This document shows positions 41,930 to 41,956 of a stretch of 41,956 bases of DNA, in pieces. The notes below the pieces were generated by a model. That model was not told the origin of the DNA. It made no database searches and saw nothing but the letters and a program-made list of their open reading frames with translations. Origin of the DNA: Halorubrum californiense DSM 19288. Its GTDB lineage: Archaea; Halobacteriota; Halobacteria; Halobacteriales; Haloferacaceae. The stretch spans positions 23,182-65,137 of the forward strand of contig NZ_AOJK01000014.1 in assembly GCF_000336875.1 (NCBI RefSeq), in the 5' to 3' direction. Every line of letters begins with the position of its first letter. Within the stretch, counting starts at the first letter, position 1. The translations under genes and the position numbers were made by a program.

Positions 41930-41956
41930 GAGGGAGTCGGTCGCCGAGCGAAGCGA

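Overview
This window is chromosomal DNA of a high-GC haloarchaeon (class Halobacteria, Halorubrum-like in style). The evidence is acidic proteins, Tat (twin-arginine) signal peptides with lipoboxes, A/T-rich TATA boxes about 25-30 bases before start codons (leaderless mRNAs), an archaeal MCM helicase carrying an intein, archaeal PheS/PheT, a HalOD1 protein and a PilA-type pilin. No tRNA, rRNA or CRISPR array was seen.

Region 1 (1-7.4 kb) is a nitrous-oxide-reductase maturation island. It holds nosD-nosF-nosY on the minus strand, a SafE-like metal transporter, a SCO-type copper chaperone and a cysteine-poor NosL. Four of its promoters share an oriented motif (TTCGAnAGnTACACCAGA) that ends 32-33 bases before each start codon, so it looks like one regulon. 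nosZ itself is not in the window. A decayed GmrSD/DUF1524-type endonuclease remnant follows.

Region 2 (7.4-12.1 kb) holds a large Tat-exported protein whose C-terminal two thirds are about seven degenerate repeats resembling the head domain of haloarchaeal pilins. A PilA-like pilin lies next to it on the other strand, followed by a helix-turn-helix protein with a dead LAGLIDADG fold.

Region 3 (12.2-26.8 kb) is a galactoside locus: GH36 alpha-galactosidase, GH42 beta-galactosidase, a sugar ABC transporter, galactonate dehydratase, a PfkB sugar-acid kinase, a KDPG/KDPGal-type aldolase, two candidate sugar dehydrogenases and an IclR regulator. Together they fit uptake and cleavage of galactosides, then the De Ley-Doudoroff route from galactose to pyruvate and glyceraldehyde-3-phosphate. 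No lactonase was recognised.

Region 4 (26.9-42 kb) is largely housekeeping. It holds a 51-residue zinc-ribbon protein, pheS-pheT, a HalOD1 protein, a pseudo-M48 membrane protein, a run of haloarchaeal genes of unknown function ending in a ParA/MinD ATPase, the mcm gene, a TRAM-domain membrane protein and a Ski2/Hel308-like helicase. The mcm gene has a 651-residue intein directly after Walker B and, separately, a 129-base low-GC patch exactly over its P-loop. The patch looks like a recombination or intein-homing scar.
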